Source of the DNA: Pristionchus mayeri
Lineage: Eukaryota > Nematoda > Chromadorea > Rhabditida > Neodiplogasteridae
NCBI GenBank assembly: GCA_036245805.1
Contig: BTRK01000003.1
Coordinates: 16,098,464 to 16,162,463 of the forward strand
DNA: 64,000 nt
Direction of reading: 5' to 3'
The translations under genes and the position numbers were made by a program. Below are positions 23,801 to 36,234 of this stretch, piece by piece (positions within the stretch are counted from its first letter, which is position 1; every line of letters starts with the position of its first letter). Under the pieces are notes generated by a model, which was given only the letters and a program-made list of their open reading frames with translations, was not told where the DNA came from and searched no databases.

Positions 23801-26800
23801 AAAATTGATGAAAAAATGAGGAAAAACATTTTAAAACTGGAAATCAAATGACTCAATACATTCAGTTGACATCAATTTCGTATCAGAAGTAATCTAAAAA
23901 CAATGGGAGGTAAAGATTTCGCAATGTGCTAAAATGAGGTTTCACGTGTGTGGTGGAAACGGAGAGGTTCAACAAGTTTGCCTCGAAAAAAAAGGGGAAT
24001 ATGTACGCGAAAATCAATGATTTTAAAAGTGTTTCCGGAGTAAAAAAGTATGTAGAATTCGAATCCGTAGAGATCTCATTAAAGATAAGAGGAAAATTTT
24101 TCAGGAACTTTCAGGAAATTTTGGAATCGAAAAAATGATTTTTTGAGAAGAAGTGAATTTCAAATGCGTTACCCGGTGATCTTCTCAACATTAAAGTTGT
24201 TCTCCTTGTTGTAAGGATCATTTTTCTGTTTTTACTGATATTCCTACTCAATTTTGAAGAATTTTATGACCTATTGAATTTTCAAAATTTCTAGAGCCGG
24301 CTTTTAGGTACTTTTCAAATCCCGGCTCCACAAAGCTAAATTTTAATTTATTGACTATAGATGCATCCACCACCGAAGTGGGGATGAGATTGAAGCACTT
24401 TGAACAGTTTGTATATGGCCACCTGCGATATCTCAGAAGACGCGTGTTAACACAAAAGCAATGTGATTTCATAATCGAATACTTTTCACGTTTCAGGAAT
24501 TGCTAAAATTCGAACCCATTAATACAATTCAATACGGCTTCGGTGAAAGATATTTTTTTATTAATTCAATTATGATCTTTAATCTCTGACCTCTGGGAAT
24601 CGCAACATCGTCGTTGGGACGGCACCCAGCAGCCGCGTCGCAAGCGCAGACGCGTACGATCGCTCGCGGACACGCGCCACCTGGGGGATGAGGGAAGTAG
24701 AGGATCTACTTTTGTAACACTGATATCCGCCCGAACATTGATAAAATTTCTAGACAATCTAGGTAACGCATTGATTTTTTCTACTTTTTTACGCTAAATG
24801 CAAGTAACAATCTATCCCATCCGGCCCATTTCGGTTTGCCACCATTCCTTCTTTCACAATCAGCAGGGCAAGCAATTCCATCGGCGTAGACCGGAGAATC
24901 AAATTAAACTAATACTACCATTCCCTACAAATGCCCTTTCTCGCCCTATCAAACAAGCTGCAGTTAGCACCACTGTCTTATCAAAGGAACGCATTCGCCA
25001 ATACTACCGTACCTCTCTCCCCTACCGTACCTGTGCCCTGGTGACTCCTCTCATGGGCAGGAGAGGTCGAAGGGCGAGTACAAGGAGGGCATCCTCACAC
25101 GAGAGATCGAGAATCCGCTCGAGAAGGGAGAGAGACACCACGGAGAGCTGGGATGGAGATACAGGTAGGATACCGATAAAGTTTTTACATCATTCGACCG
25201 CACGTGTAAAAAAATGATTCACATTTTCTGTGGCACACCGGCTATTAATTGCCAACAGATATTTTTTGAAGGAATGTGAACTGAATCTGGAACACAAATT
25301 TGCCAAATTGACTGACAAATTATTCCATTTTCTTTTGAATTATCAGAGGAACAAATATTGACTAGACACAACTTCAGAAAACTTAGCTCATAGCTGCTAC
25401 AGCAATTCAACATGTGCATCAATTCGACGGATTTCTTCCAGTGATGGATGCATCAATTGTTTCTCAGTTTCACCCACTCACCTTATCTCCAGTGCGCACC
25501 CTCTCGACGATGACATCGATCATCGCCCGTCTGTGCTCATCATCAGCGTCCCTCTCCACCAGCAGCATCCGAAGCACCGTACGAACCAGCGGAGTCTCCG
25601 TCAGCGTCTCCAGAATCACCTGAAGGCAAGAGGGCTCACAGTAGTCTATAGCTACCGTATCCGATTCACCATCAATAAACTCAGTCGTCGATAGCCTCTC
25701 CTCGAGTATGCTCACCTGCAGGTATACGGTAGCCGCAGCGACGGCATCTCGATCGTCCGCCTGCAGCAACGCCGGCTTCACCACCAGGATGAGGAAACCC
25801 GAGTAGAAGTACTCGGCGATCTTCTCGACGACCGCCTCGTGTGCGACCTGCGAGAGCAACGATTTGGAAACGTGCCTAGTCGAAAATACGACAGAAGTCG
25901 CGAAGACATGGTGTAGTGGGAAACGTCGCCCCGATACCTGCACGACGGCGTTGCAGAAGAGCAGCGCCACGTGGAAGTTGGCGAGATTCGTAGCCGCGGC
26001 CTCGGGCAGAAGTCGCTCCGCCCCGTCTCCTGAAGGGAAGAAGGAATTGGTTACGGTAACCAGGGGGAAACAATGGTACATGTTAAGTTGATCCACAATT
26101 ATTATATTTTTATTGCACACGCAAAATAGGAAATAATTACGGAGCGTATTTTAAAACAGATTTGATTCAAAAGCGTAACCTAAATCCACATACCAGAAAA
26201 ACTGATGACTGAATTTTACTCGTTTCTATTATTTTTTCGACCTATTTCTTTCCTGAATTTAATAAAAAAACAATTAGATGATTTTCCGACCAATACATCG
26301 ATAAATCCTGTCCTACCGTACCTGCGAGGATGAAGCTGAGCTGACTGAAGCAGCCTCCGAGGCCAGTGGCCACCACGGGGCAGAAGGCGCTCTGAACGGG
26401 AACAGAGAAATTGAGTGTGATTCTATTTGCGCGAACCGGTTGATCCGCGCTTCCCAACTATGTTGTAACTTTTCGGAGCCGTCGTCTCTCTAATTTTTCG
26501 ACTTCTCACACTTGAAAAAAAACCATCTCCACTGCAGTGCAGTTTTGTTGATGCTATTGTACGGCAAAGCAAAATTTTCATTTTTATCACTAATTAGGCT
26601 AATTAATAATTTTAACTTCCTCACCTTCACAGCGACGTACTGTGCCACTTCTTCCTGCTTGGCGCTCACTGCGAGAATGAGCAGAAGGGCGTCACGGGCC
26701 AATTGACCGACGTCGTTCTGGAGAACGATTATTGATTTATCGGTTAGCAAGTTCCATCGATTAATCAATCAGAAATATGCTTTATCACAGAGCTGCGTCA

Positions 26801-29800
26801 CAGAGATATTTTTTGCAAAGCCTTCGAAGGTCGAATCGCATTCCCCGTTCAATTAGGGCAATTGGGAAATCGAAGAGCCACGATGTTCCTGGTCAAATCA
26901 CCAAACGCTCTCGCATCCCGCATTGAAATTGGTCTGTCGCGCACAAAAACAGTTTGATTAATAAAATGGAACGTCGCCAAGCATACCGTACCCCCCCCCC
27001 CCCGATAAATACCATTCTCCTCAATCGATAATTGCTCTCACCATTTCGTAGAGGAAGGGAATGAGTAGGGAGAAGACCATGAACTCGTCCGTGCAAGTGA
27101 AGAAAAAGTGAAGAAGGGTCGCGTCCTTTGCCATCTTCATGCAGATCTAAAGAGAGAGAAGGGAATCGATCAATATGCAGGGATAAAGTATTGACCAGAT
27201 TATCGTGATTATTAGGGTCATAATACACTGGGTGCTTCCGAAGTCCGTGTAAAGACACTTTGGAGCGAGAATTTCACCAACCGCTTGTTTTTGGTTTTGA
27301 AGTGCTCTAATGAACCTACGCACACTCGAATTATAGTGAGAGCATCGCAAATTCGAACAAAAAATATCACTCATTGCACCCTTCCCCTCCCTACGTACCT
27401 GATTGAGTAGTATCACAAAGTGATGGTCGGTCTTCGATGGCTGCCCGTCCCTGTGGCCAGCAAGCAGCTGACTCTCCGGCTTGCGGCACCTACAGTAATC
27501 GGGATTATTGATTTATCGGTTGGTAGATTAATTAACCTTTATCGCTTTCTTGTAGCTATTCGCTTCTCGGTCATACCAGCAAATAATTAGAACGCTAAAT
27601 TTTGAGAAAATTTTCCGCCATTTTTCATGTTTCACCATATTGTGAAACACCGACCAACACAATGGATAGCCAATCAGAGGACGAGTACGTTTCAAAGAAA
27701 ATAATGTACATTCGATCAATGCTACAGGTGACCCAAAGAGGATCAATCAATACTATTGAGCTACAGTACTCTACCGTAATCCACCGTACCACGAGAATAG
27801 TCGTAGGAGCGGGTTGAGGATGGGCTTGTGCACGAGTAGACAGTGGTTCTGCGAGTGAGACTCGGCCACGATGTGCTCGTAGATGCGAATGAGCGACAAC
27901 TGCAGAATCAATCGATAATTTGGCATTCATAATAAATATCGATTATCTCTGGAACAAAAAATGCTAAAATACGTTCCCCTTGTTACTAGTTTCAGACTAA
28001 CATCTATTCCTGGTGCGATCAATTCACTAATGGTACGCCGAATACTCTTCTCATCGATATAATTGCTGTGGATTCATACGCACGAATCAACAAATTTATA
28101 TCGATAATCCTACCGTACCTGGCAGGATGGATTGAGGAAGTCGGGTGCCTGCTGTGCCCAATCGATCACTCGTTCCACGATTTGGTGCGTGAAGAAACGG
28201 TCGAGGATCGGACCAATCGCCGGCTCTGGCTGCGCGTTCACCTGTGAGCATTTCAGATTGCCAGAAGAATTGGGTTTATGGGAGTTTACAGTGCGAACAT
28301 TGCATTTTGCAACAGTGATGATTATTTTTTGACACCCAATGCAATGATTATTTGCAACGCTCCCACTCACAAGTATTTACCTAAATAATTTCGCACAGAA
28401 GTACAATGTTTATACTTTTAAGTCTATATCTTACTACCGTACTATCGTCCCAGGCTACCGTACCTCCATCATGAGGAACTGGGTCATGCGCTGGAGCAGC
28501 GCCATTAGCTCCTGCATCTCCTCGAATGAGATCTCCTTCTCGGGTCGGAGGATCGGCGCGTCCAACAGCCGTTCAGCACGATCCCAGCATCTAAAGATGA
28601 TGGATAAGAGATAGGAAAGATCAAAGATCAACCGAAAACTTGACTGAACGCTGCAGGAAGATTACTGACATGAGATGGTAAGGTATACTTTCAAGAAGTG
28701 TTTTTCCAGATCGAGACATGATTGTTATTGTTGAAAGACCTATCGCTATGATTTCAGCCAACTGTGAAACACAGGCTCGCATATTTATGAATCATCAACA
28801 CTTCACAGCCTGTCAGTTTCGACAACTGACGGCAGGGAGCAAAGGGAGCAAATAAATTGTATTGACAGATTTTTTGATATTATACTTAGTATTCGAAAAA
28901 GGTGAGAAAATCCGAAATTTTAACGCCTTTTCAGCTGTTTCTCGAATACTAAGTACATTATCGAAAATCTGTTAATGCAAATTGTAGAGCTGCTCATGAC
29001 GATTCAGAAAATGCCCCATAAGTGGGGTCTGCCTATATTGTCCTCAGACTAGTTCTCATTTGAAGCGGAGAAAAGTAATTGTGTCAAATGGGAGCCAGCG
29101 AGCGAAATAAAAATCCCAAAATTTACCAGTAGGATCATGCGCTACTGTTAGAAACACTTGCTTGATATGACAGACTGTGCACTTTTAATCTGCATCGTCG
29201 AAAGATTCCACCATCCCCATGCCTAATCGAATGACAATATCAGCGAATAATAATAATAATATTTATGCTATTTCTTTCTGAAATAACGTGGAAAAACATG
29301 AAAATAGATCATATGCCATTACAGTACCCGCAAGATACTGTAAGCCTCACTTATCGAATCCGTGTTCCCACTCGGCGGGATCAGAGGCGAAGGCAGCATT
29401 CCACAACTGACTCCCAGCAGATTCGGCCAGTCGACGGGGAGAGGGACGAGGAGAGGAGAGGGAGTCGCCTCCTGAGAACAATGAATGTGGGGAAAATATT
29501 TAGAAATATTGACACTATTCTAAATTTGTCCCCTTGCTATTAGCCTGACTGGTACTAATCTGGGAGTCCTCTAGCGCGGGAAATCACGACAATCAGAATA
29601 TAAACTAGAAGTAAGCCAATTTGGCCTTCAGAAGAAGTCCTAAAAAGAATTTTTGTGAATTAAAATATCGAGAATCCGATAAAAGTGTCATAATTGACAA
29701 TGCTACACACCAACTGCGCTGGATATTCGTGCGATATTCAAATAAAAAGACAATGGGATGTTTTGGCGGGTAACAACCATTCTGGCGCGATAATAACCAA

Positions 29801-29931
29801 CTTAGTATGCGATTCAAAAAGAAATGCAAGAGGAAATGAAAGTTAAAGCAGTGTTCGTTACCAGTGGGAACTAAATTAATGAATCTAATCATACCAGGCG
29901 AGTTCAGCTTCTCTGTAATCCATCGAAACAT
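17847..29931 (-). CDS. FHIP/FAM160 family protein (FTS-Hook-FHIP complex subunit), 979 aa
   Basis: FHIP proteins link Hook dynein adaptors to early endosomes or other Rab-marked cargo. I assembled 30 exons from 29931-29895 (MFRWITEKLNSP) to 17994-17847. The total is 2940 nt with all phases closed, a length close to vertebrate FHIP. The N-terminal alpha-helical RAI16-like domain is clear: LLVHKPILNPLLRLF (exon 27899-27790), LARDALLLILAVSA (26717-26625), CPVVATGLGGCFSQL (26391-26322), NFHVALLFCNAVVQ (26029-25938), ETPLVRTVLRMLL (25619-25482), VVSLSLLERILDLSCEDALL (25147-25031) and YDGVSPPPALF (22053-21990). An acidic low-complexity middle is followed by the C-terminal block LYSLASFPQPLLVLALFG (18946-18851) and a conserved-type end HAAILMANLCQMLAGIALH. 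The FHIP1 versus FHIP2 subtype is not resolved. The largest intron (24590-22362) is filled by a fold-back element. Confidence 0.85.
22493..24446. mobile_element. TTAA-flanked long fold-back element (about 2 kb)
   Basis: Almost the whole element is two inverted arms of about 0.9 kb around a centre near 23470. The outer ends are CACGCGTCTTCTG and its complement. Each is flanked by TTAA (22489-22492 and 24447-24450), the target duplication used by piggyBac transposases. There is no transposase ORF. It fills a FHIP intron. Its ends differ from those of the elements at 6790 and 57829, so it is a separate family. Confidence 0.8.
26992..27003. repeat. poly-C tract
   Basis: A run of about 12 C directly after GTACC in a FHIP intron. 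The length may be uncertain in the assembly. Confidence 0.7.
28864..28974. repeat. short imperfect inverted repeat in an intron
   Basis: Arms of about 34 bp (28865-28900 and 28940-28973, containing TACTTAGTATTCGA) face each other across about 40 nt. It lies in FHIP intron 2 and looks like a small MITE remnant. Confidence 0.55.
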
Positions 29932-31164
29932 CCCGCCAGATTCGCGTCCCCGGTTTACTACGAGAGACTCGCCCGACCCAGAGCCGTCGTGTAGCCTGGA
30001 ACGCGTAAATCAGGTGGATTATCGGATTATGGATCGATTCCACACGCAAAAACAACCCGAACAATGGGAAACAACGCGAAAAGAACAAGAAACGAGATTT
30101 GGCGCTCGGGCACAAAAGCCGGAAATTCCGAAATTCGTTCCGGGAAAAATACGTACTGCTTAGTAAATCGCACCGCGCGGGAATTGAAAAAATTTCGACT
30201 TTTTAACAATATTAATTAGAGGTTCGGTGATTACTTCTCCTTCGATAACACAAACAATATAAGACAATGCACTTGCAGTTCGAAAATTGAGGAAATCGAA
30301 AATAATCTCATTTGCTGTGCGTGTACCACCGTTTTTGGGCAAAGATCAATATCGAGGGTTCACTCTCTATCAGTTCTTGAAGATGCCGAGCTACCTTGTA
30401 CATGTACGTACAGAGATGAATTGAAGATAGCGATATTGATTGAAGTCGTATAATTTCTATTGCTGCATACAACATGCTTCTATAAATGAGATGCCCAATA
30501 AATTTGCCCTCGATCTCCGTATCTAACGAATTTCCCACGGGGCGTGGTAGAGAGGTGAACAAGCTCACTGAAATCGAACACATTATTTTCCGTTAACATG
30601 CTCTCACACACATCTCGGATGAAACGTTTCTGGAAATATGCCAACAACACGTATCTTACAAGTTTTATCAAGCACCGTTCTCGAATGTCACAGACAATCT
30701 GCTCGACTCCGCATTATTTGTGCGCAATTAATCGTCTGACCCTCTTGATTTTGCATGTTCTCTCGCTTTCTCTACCCTGCGAGAGAGTGTGCAATATGAT
30801 GAGAGTCAGACCAATGATCACGCAGACGTCAGAAGGCGATAAGGGCTGGTTAGTCGTTGATTCTGACGGCGATTAGTAATTTCAATGCAATACAATAGGA
30901 TAGTTCATACTCTGTAGGCACTCTCTAATTCCGATCAAGGCACCAGCGGGTCCTGGAACGAAAAGAGTACAGTACTCTCTTACCGAATCTCGAAAAATAC
31001 TGGAAATCTCATAGTCACAGTACTCCCGTGAGAGCGAAAACAAAATGCGGAATAAACGGCTAGATAACAAACAATCAATATAGAATAGTATTGATTCAAT
31101 ACACGGACGGGGAGGCTGGGATGCGGTATCTTTGGAATACGATAGTCACTGGTGGACGGTACCC
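29932..31164. other. intercistronic region between Ras gene and FHIP gene
   Basis: This 1.2-kb stretch lies upstream of the FHIP ATG and downstream of the Ras stop, same strand. Several ORFs of 60-100 aa exist on both strands, but none has recognisable motifs or convincing splice borders. No RNA gene was seen. It should contain the FHIP promoter or a trans-splicing signal; I could not pinpoint either. Confidence 0.5.
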
Positions 31165-34100
31165 TCACATCAGCGAGCAGTCCTTCTTTTTGTCCTTCTT
31201 CTTCTTCGTCCGGGTGGTCGACGGCCCGCCGTGGTCCTGAGCAGAAACGTTTTCTACCGTACTCTTTTCTCTCAGATACGAGACTACCTTAGAGTCTTTG
31301 AACATTTGACTTTCACGGAATGCTCAAGTATAAGTCATGCTTCAAGTAACAATCTTAGTGTGGCTTGGTTTTCTAAAACTACTCTACAACCCTCCAATAA
31401 CGAAAACACTCCTGACAGTTTGCAGATCTGACCTAACCTTCGTCCTACCGTACACTACCGTACCCCTACCGTACCTCATCGTCCTCGCTGGGGAAGCTCT
31501 TGACGATGCGCACCAGCTCGTGGAAGGCTGCATCGACGTTCACTGGCGGGTCCTTGGCCGACGTCTCGATGTAGGCCAGTCGAAGGTCGTCCGCCATTGC
31601 CTGAATAGTATTGATCAGGGCAGGGTCGGGATACGGTATATTCTGGATACGGTATTCGTCTCTTCATTTCCCATCCTCGCTCGGGTAGATGATTCAAGCA
31701 TAGGCCGCAGGCAAACTAAGGACAGGCTGAGCGCTGAATTGGAGCGGGGCGGCACGCCTTGTCGTGAAAGCCGTATATTACAGGTCCTTTCCAGAAAACC
31801 CAGAACTGTCACCTTTCCCATCGGAAAGGTTTCCAAAAATTCATTGTTGTGCACCCTGCAACATACAACACACTATCTGAGATAATCGGAATAGACTTGG
31901 CACTGACCGAAAATTCCAATTCCTGCTAACTTCACCAGTAGGTCGGCCTCCACGAGGGAAACCGACGAGCATCGGCAGAATGTCGATCCGCATCCGCGCG
32001 GGCGGGGCGCGGAATTTCAAAAATTAACTACGGTAGCTTCGAAATTATAAAAGCGACTCCTATGACTGCGGCGGTAGGGGCGCTGCATCCCTCGATAAAT
32101 TGTAAGACTTTTTTACTCCGGAGAGTTTTTCGATCAGATTCCATCTAACGCCTGAAATCGATAATTCCACTTTTAGTTCGTACATGAAAGCAGTTCCCCA
32201 GAAATTTTTCAAGAACTCCCCTAAATATTATTCGTGATCTAGCTTCTGCTTCACTCGATACATTCTCCCGTAGAACAGCGCGATTCAACAAGACGCGTAA
32301 GCTGGTCAAAATCAATTTTGAATGAATTATGGTGTAATTTTTGGGTTACGGTATGCGAGTGCGAATTTAGGGCGACATTTCCCAACAGGTGTTAAATGTT
32401 CTGAAAATCAATTTGAAGCTATCCTACACCAATTGGGAAAAGTCGTCCAACTTGTGCACTCACCTACAGTAACCCAAAAATTACACCATAATTCATTTTG
32501 ACCAACTTACGCGTCTAGTTGAATCGCGCTGTTCTACGGGAGTAGGTATCGATTCAAGTAGAAGCTAGATCACGAATAATATTTAGGGGAGTTCTTGAAA
32601 AATTTCTGGGGAACTGCTTTCATGTACGAAAGAAAAGTGGAATTATCGATTTCCGGCCTTAGATGGAATCTGATCGAAAAACTCTCCGGAGTAAAAAAGT
32701 CTTAGAATTTGTCAAGGAATGCAGCGCCCCTACCGCCGCAGTGATTGGAGTCGATATAAAAATTTCGAAGCTACCGTAGTTAATTTTTCGATATCCGCGC
32801 CCGCGACCGCGCGGATGCGGATCGAAAATCTGGCGATGCTCGTCGATTTCCCTCGTGGAGACCGACCAATTGGCGACGTCAGTAGGAATTATAATTATCG
32901 GCCAGTGCCAAGTCGCTGAAGAAATATGTTGATTCTCTCAGAAAGTTTGTTATACTACCGTGGCCTAAGCGCGCAACCGCGGATACCGCGAACTGGCAAG
33001 ATCCGAAATCTCGTGCTCTCAAAGCCGCGCGCGCTCTGGACGCGCCGGGTGGGAAGAGGGGCAGAGGTGCGCGTCAAGGGAAGGAGGCGAGTATGCAACT
33101 GTCGAACGAGCCTCATAATAAGCAAGACTGATCAAATTCAGAACTCCGTTGTCTTCCCGTACTCTCTCTCGATCTCACTGACAAACGAAAGTTCTCAAAT
33201 TGTCCTTAAATCGCTCGACGCTATTCACAATAAGAGTGCACTTGAAAATGCAGATAACTACTCGACAAACCATTGACGCCTTTCCCATAGGAAAGGTTTC
33301 CAAAAATTAGTAACCACTTTGGATGGCAGAACCGCATGGCACCATCCAAAACCGGATGGCACCATCCAAAACCGCAAGCTAGTTAAAAACCGCGGATACC
33401 GCGAACTGAGCGCAACCGAAATCCCATGCTCTCAAAGCCGCGCGCGCTCTGGACGCGCTGGGTGGGAAGAGAGGCCGAGGCACCCGAGAAAGTCTCATCA
33501 TCAGCAAGAGTGGTAAAAATCAGAACACACTCGTTTCCCGTTCTCTCCCTTCCACTCTGACAAGCAAGAGTACTATCCATTGCCGAGAATTGTTCTCTAA
33601 TTATCACTTTCACTAATTGTCTCTCAAATTGTTCTCAAATCGCTAAATGCTATTACAACAAAAATACGAGCGTTGCTCGCTAACCCATAACCATTACCTT
33701 TCCAATAGGAAAGGTTCCCAAAAATTCTTCACCTTGGATGGTAGCTACACCATCCAATCACGTACTCAGCCCTTAGCTAAAAACCGCGGGTTCCGCGAAC
33801 TAACCGCAGCCGAAATCTTGCGCTCTCAATCCCGTGCGCGCGCTAGACGCGCCGGGTGGAAACAGGGGTTGACGCGCGCAAATATTTGACTTTTACGCAA
33901 GATTCAAGACTTCTTTTCGCATGCTCTCTCGTTGGCTAGGAGGAACTAGAGAGTGCGCGAAAATAGAGAGCAGCTCGCTCTCGTCGTCCCTCTCAGTATG
34001 ACTCATAGGTGTGTCATCTTCTATGAAAAGGCACTTAACATATTTCAGTCTCTACATTTTGCTTTCACAGACAATGAGGCACACGATTCCCGATAAATTC

Positions 34101-35319
34101 CGTGGAGCTGTTTGAACGGTGAGAGAGCGTGCAATATCGAGAGAGTTCTCACCTTTCCCTCCTGCTGCGACACTTCTCGCTGGTTGACCATGTCGATCTT
34201 GTTCGCCACGAGCAGCACCGGGTACTCCTCCTTGTCCTTCACCCGCAGCACTTGCCTGAGATGATGTCATCTTTCATCTTTGACCTCTGTTTTCTCTCCA
34301 GAAAACCCATGTGGCTATCTTTGATCTTTGACCTCTCTTGTTCACATTGCTCTCTGTTGAGCGTGCACAATGAAGGAAAGTAGATCGTAGTTAACCAATT
34401 ACGATCACTACTGTACAGCTTAGATGGGCAGATTTGCATGCAACATTTAGAAATTCCGAATTGCTCTCTCACCTGTATAACCGCCCCGCCTCTTCGAAGC
34501 TTTTCCTGTCAGTCACAGAGTACACCAGCAAGAATCCCTTCCCGCTGCGCATGTACTGTAAGCGTATTATGGTAACGTGCAGTAATGAGTTTCTATTGTA
34601 GATATACTGTAGCTTGCAGTAACACTCCACTCATGACCGAACCTGTTCTCGCATGGCGCCGAACTCCTCCTGACCCGCAGTGTCCAGAACTGAAATCAGA
34701 AGTATTACCCGCCGAACTACCGCATTGTTCAGGCTACAGTACCCCTTACCATCCATAATGACGGTTTGCCCGTCCACTTCGCAGTGCTGGATGTACTGGT
34801 CCTCGATGGTGGGATCATAGTAGTCGATGAACTGCTTCTGCAGTGGGGATACGGTAGCCGAAGATTGGTAAACGGCGAATTCAATAGCACCATGAGTTCA
34901 AAGAGCTAGGGAAGTATTCGAGGAATTCACTTCCGATTGGTTGTTCACAACTTTTGTTCTATCAAACTCGTATTCTCACACTTGCACCTCAGTGATTGAT
35001 GATCGTTATATTCTAGCTAGTTCAGATATGTTTCGAGCACTTCAACATACGTAGTTCAATTCCATTCAGTTCAGGTTTCAGATATGTTTTGCACTTGCTT
35101 CTGAAGCTAGTCCAAAACCCAAATTCAATGTTTTCGTATTCGTTGAGTCAAACATAATATCATCACAATTTTACATCTGATCTTTGACCTCTGACGAACC
35201 TGGAAAAATTGAATGGTGAGGGACGACTTTCCTACTGCTCCTCCTCCTATGACGACCAGCTTGTACGTCGGCAGCTTTGAGTCATCGACCTCCGGAGGTC
35301 GCTTCGAGGAGTATGCCAT
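31165..35319 (-). CDS. R-Ras/M-Ras-type small GTPase, 212 aa
   Basis: Membrane-anchored Ras-family GTPase. The seven exons are 35319-35200, 34837-34750, 34689-34643, 34555-34473, 34255-34153, 31600-31475 and 31236-31165 (639 nt, phases closed). Landmarks: LPTYKLVV and the P-loop GGGAVGKSS; switch I effector YDPTIEDQY; switch [23 protein letters not shown] (NKxD box); [20 protein letters not shown]; a lysine-rich tail; and a C-terminal CAAX box CSLM. The 14-residue N-terminal extension and [14 protein letters not shown] favour R-Ras or M-Ras over classical Ras (C. elegans ras-1/ras-2 group). The residue equivalent to Ras Gly13 is Ala, which is unusual. The ATG follows an acceptor-like CTAG by 1 nt, suggesting trans-splicing. 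The 2.5-kb intron 34152-31601 contains a fold-back element and dispersed repeats. Confidence 0.92.
31863..32955. mobile_element. fold-back element family A, copy 1
   Basis: Two arms of about 0.5 kb are inverted copies (centre near 32405). Characteristic end motifs are GACTTGGCA at 31894 and TGCCAAGTC at 32906-32914. Outside these a further 40-50 bp of imperfect inverted repeat (CTATCTGAG / CTCAGAAAG) marks the likely true ends, which are approximate. It is non-coding, lies in the last-but-one long Ras intron, and is the same family as the element at 48097-52066. Confidence 0.75.
32970..33900. repeat. three diverged direct repeats of about 0.4 kb spacing
   Basis: A block containing ACCGCGGATACCGCGAACTG, then CTCTCAAAGCCGCGCGCGCT and ACGCGCCGGGTGGGAA, occurs near 32978, 33389 and 33780. 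Between copies the palindromic motif CCTTTCC.ATAGGAAAGG followed by CCAAAAATT recurs (33276, 33700, and a related one at 31810). The unit is GC-rich and non-coding, and lies in a Ras intron. Confidence 0.7.
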
Positions 35320-36234
35320 ACTAGAATCGACGTTTCATAAACGTCGCAATCGATTGCACGCAGGGACACGCACGCGAAGGTTGAAATCAGTAAAAAAAGA
35401 GGAATGAAGAGTCAGCTTTTCTCTTCACGAGAATGACGCATGTGTACCGTAGTCTGTACTGTAGGCAACGTTTGATAAGTAGAATAATCGATTGCAGCAG
35501 AATTCATCACAATTAGATTACGAAGAAGAGATGCTTCAGATGCATTTCGAAAATAAATTATGGAATGAATATGCGGAATACAAACAGGAACGAAACAGAG
35601 AACTCTAAGAGACGTTTGACAATCGACAGAATCCAGCTCACCATACGGCGCACCGGTGTTTAAATTGTGAGGAAAGATAGCGGGAGCTTTATCGCATCAC
35701 CCGCAGTGACTCAATCTACCCCCAATCCGGCAAGGTCGGCGGCGAGAGATCACGCGGAAGTCAGAGAGTGGCAGAGAGTGGAGGGGCGACGAGAGAGTGG
35801 GGGCGATCGAGAGACGCCAGAGAGTCAGAGGGACGCAGCGAGATAACGCGTTGATTAGGGAGGCTGCGATCATGAGACGACAACATCCACTGATAAAATT
35901 ACCCCCCGATACAATCTATCGATTGGTACTCTCCCCAATTCCCACGCTCTCTCGCCCTACAAACGACAGTAGTAACAGCAACACACGCATAACATTATCA
36001 TCACCTTTATTATCAGTGATCATACATTTCCGGAAGTTACTACTATCACAGTTTTGAAATACTTGCGCGGAGCGGAGCAATCACAGTTACTTGGTTATTG
36101 GAATCACAACAATTCGGTTAGGCAGTCGGGTTAATACAACACAAAAAGGTATCACAAGGGGTTAATCAATACTGAGTGGCGGATACCGTAATCCTCGATC
36201 AGGATTAATCGATATTCGGGAAACTACAGTATCC
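35320..36234. other. intercistronic region between PAP2 gene and Ras gene
   Basis: This 0.9-kb region contains the 3' untranslated region of the PAP2 gene, with a minus-strand AATAAA at 36011-36006, and the Ras upstream region. A GA-rich patch lies at 35740-35840. No exon was recognised. Confidence 0.5.
36006..36011 (-). promoter_or_regulatory. polyadenylation signal of the PAP2 gene
   Basis: AATAAA on the minus strand, about 225 nt after the stop codon at 36235. It is the only canonical signal in this flank. Confidence 0.5.

Noticed and set aside
30598..30876. 92-aa ORF on the plus strand between the FHIP and Ras genes
   Set aside because: No recognisable motif, no splice context, and composition like the surrounding non-coding DNA.
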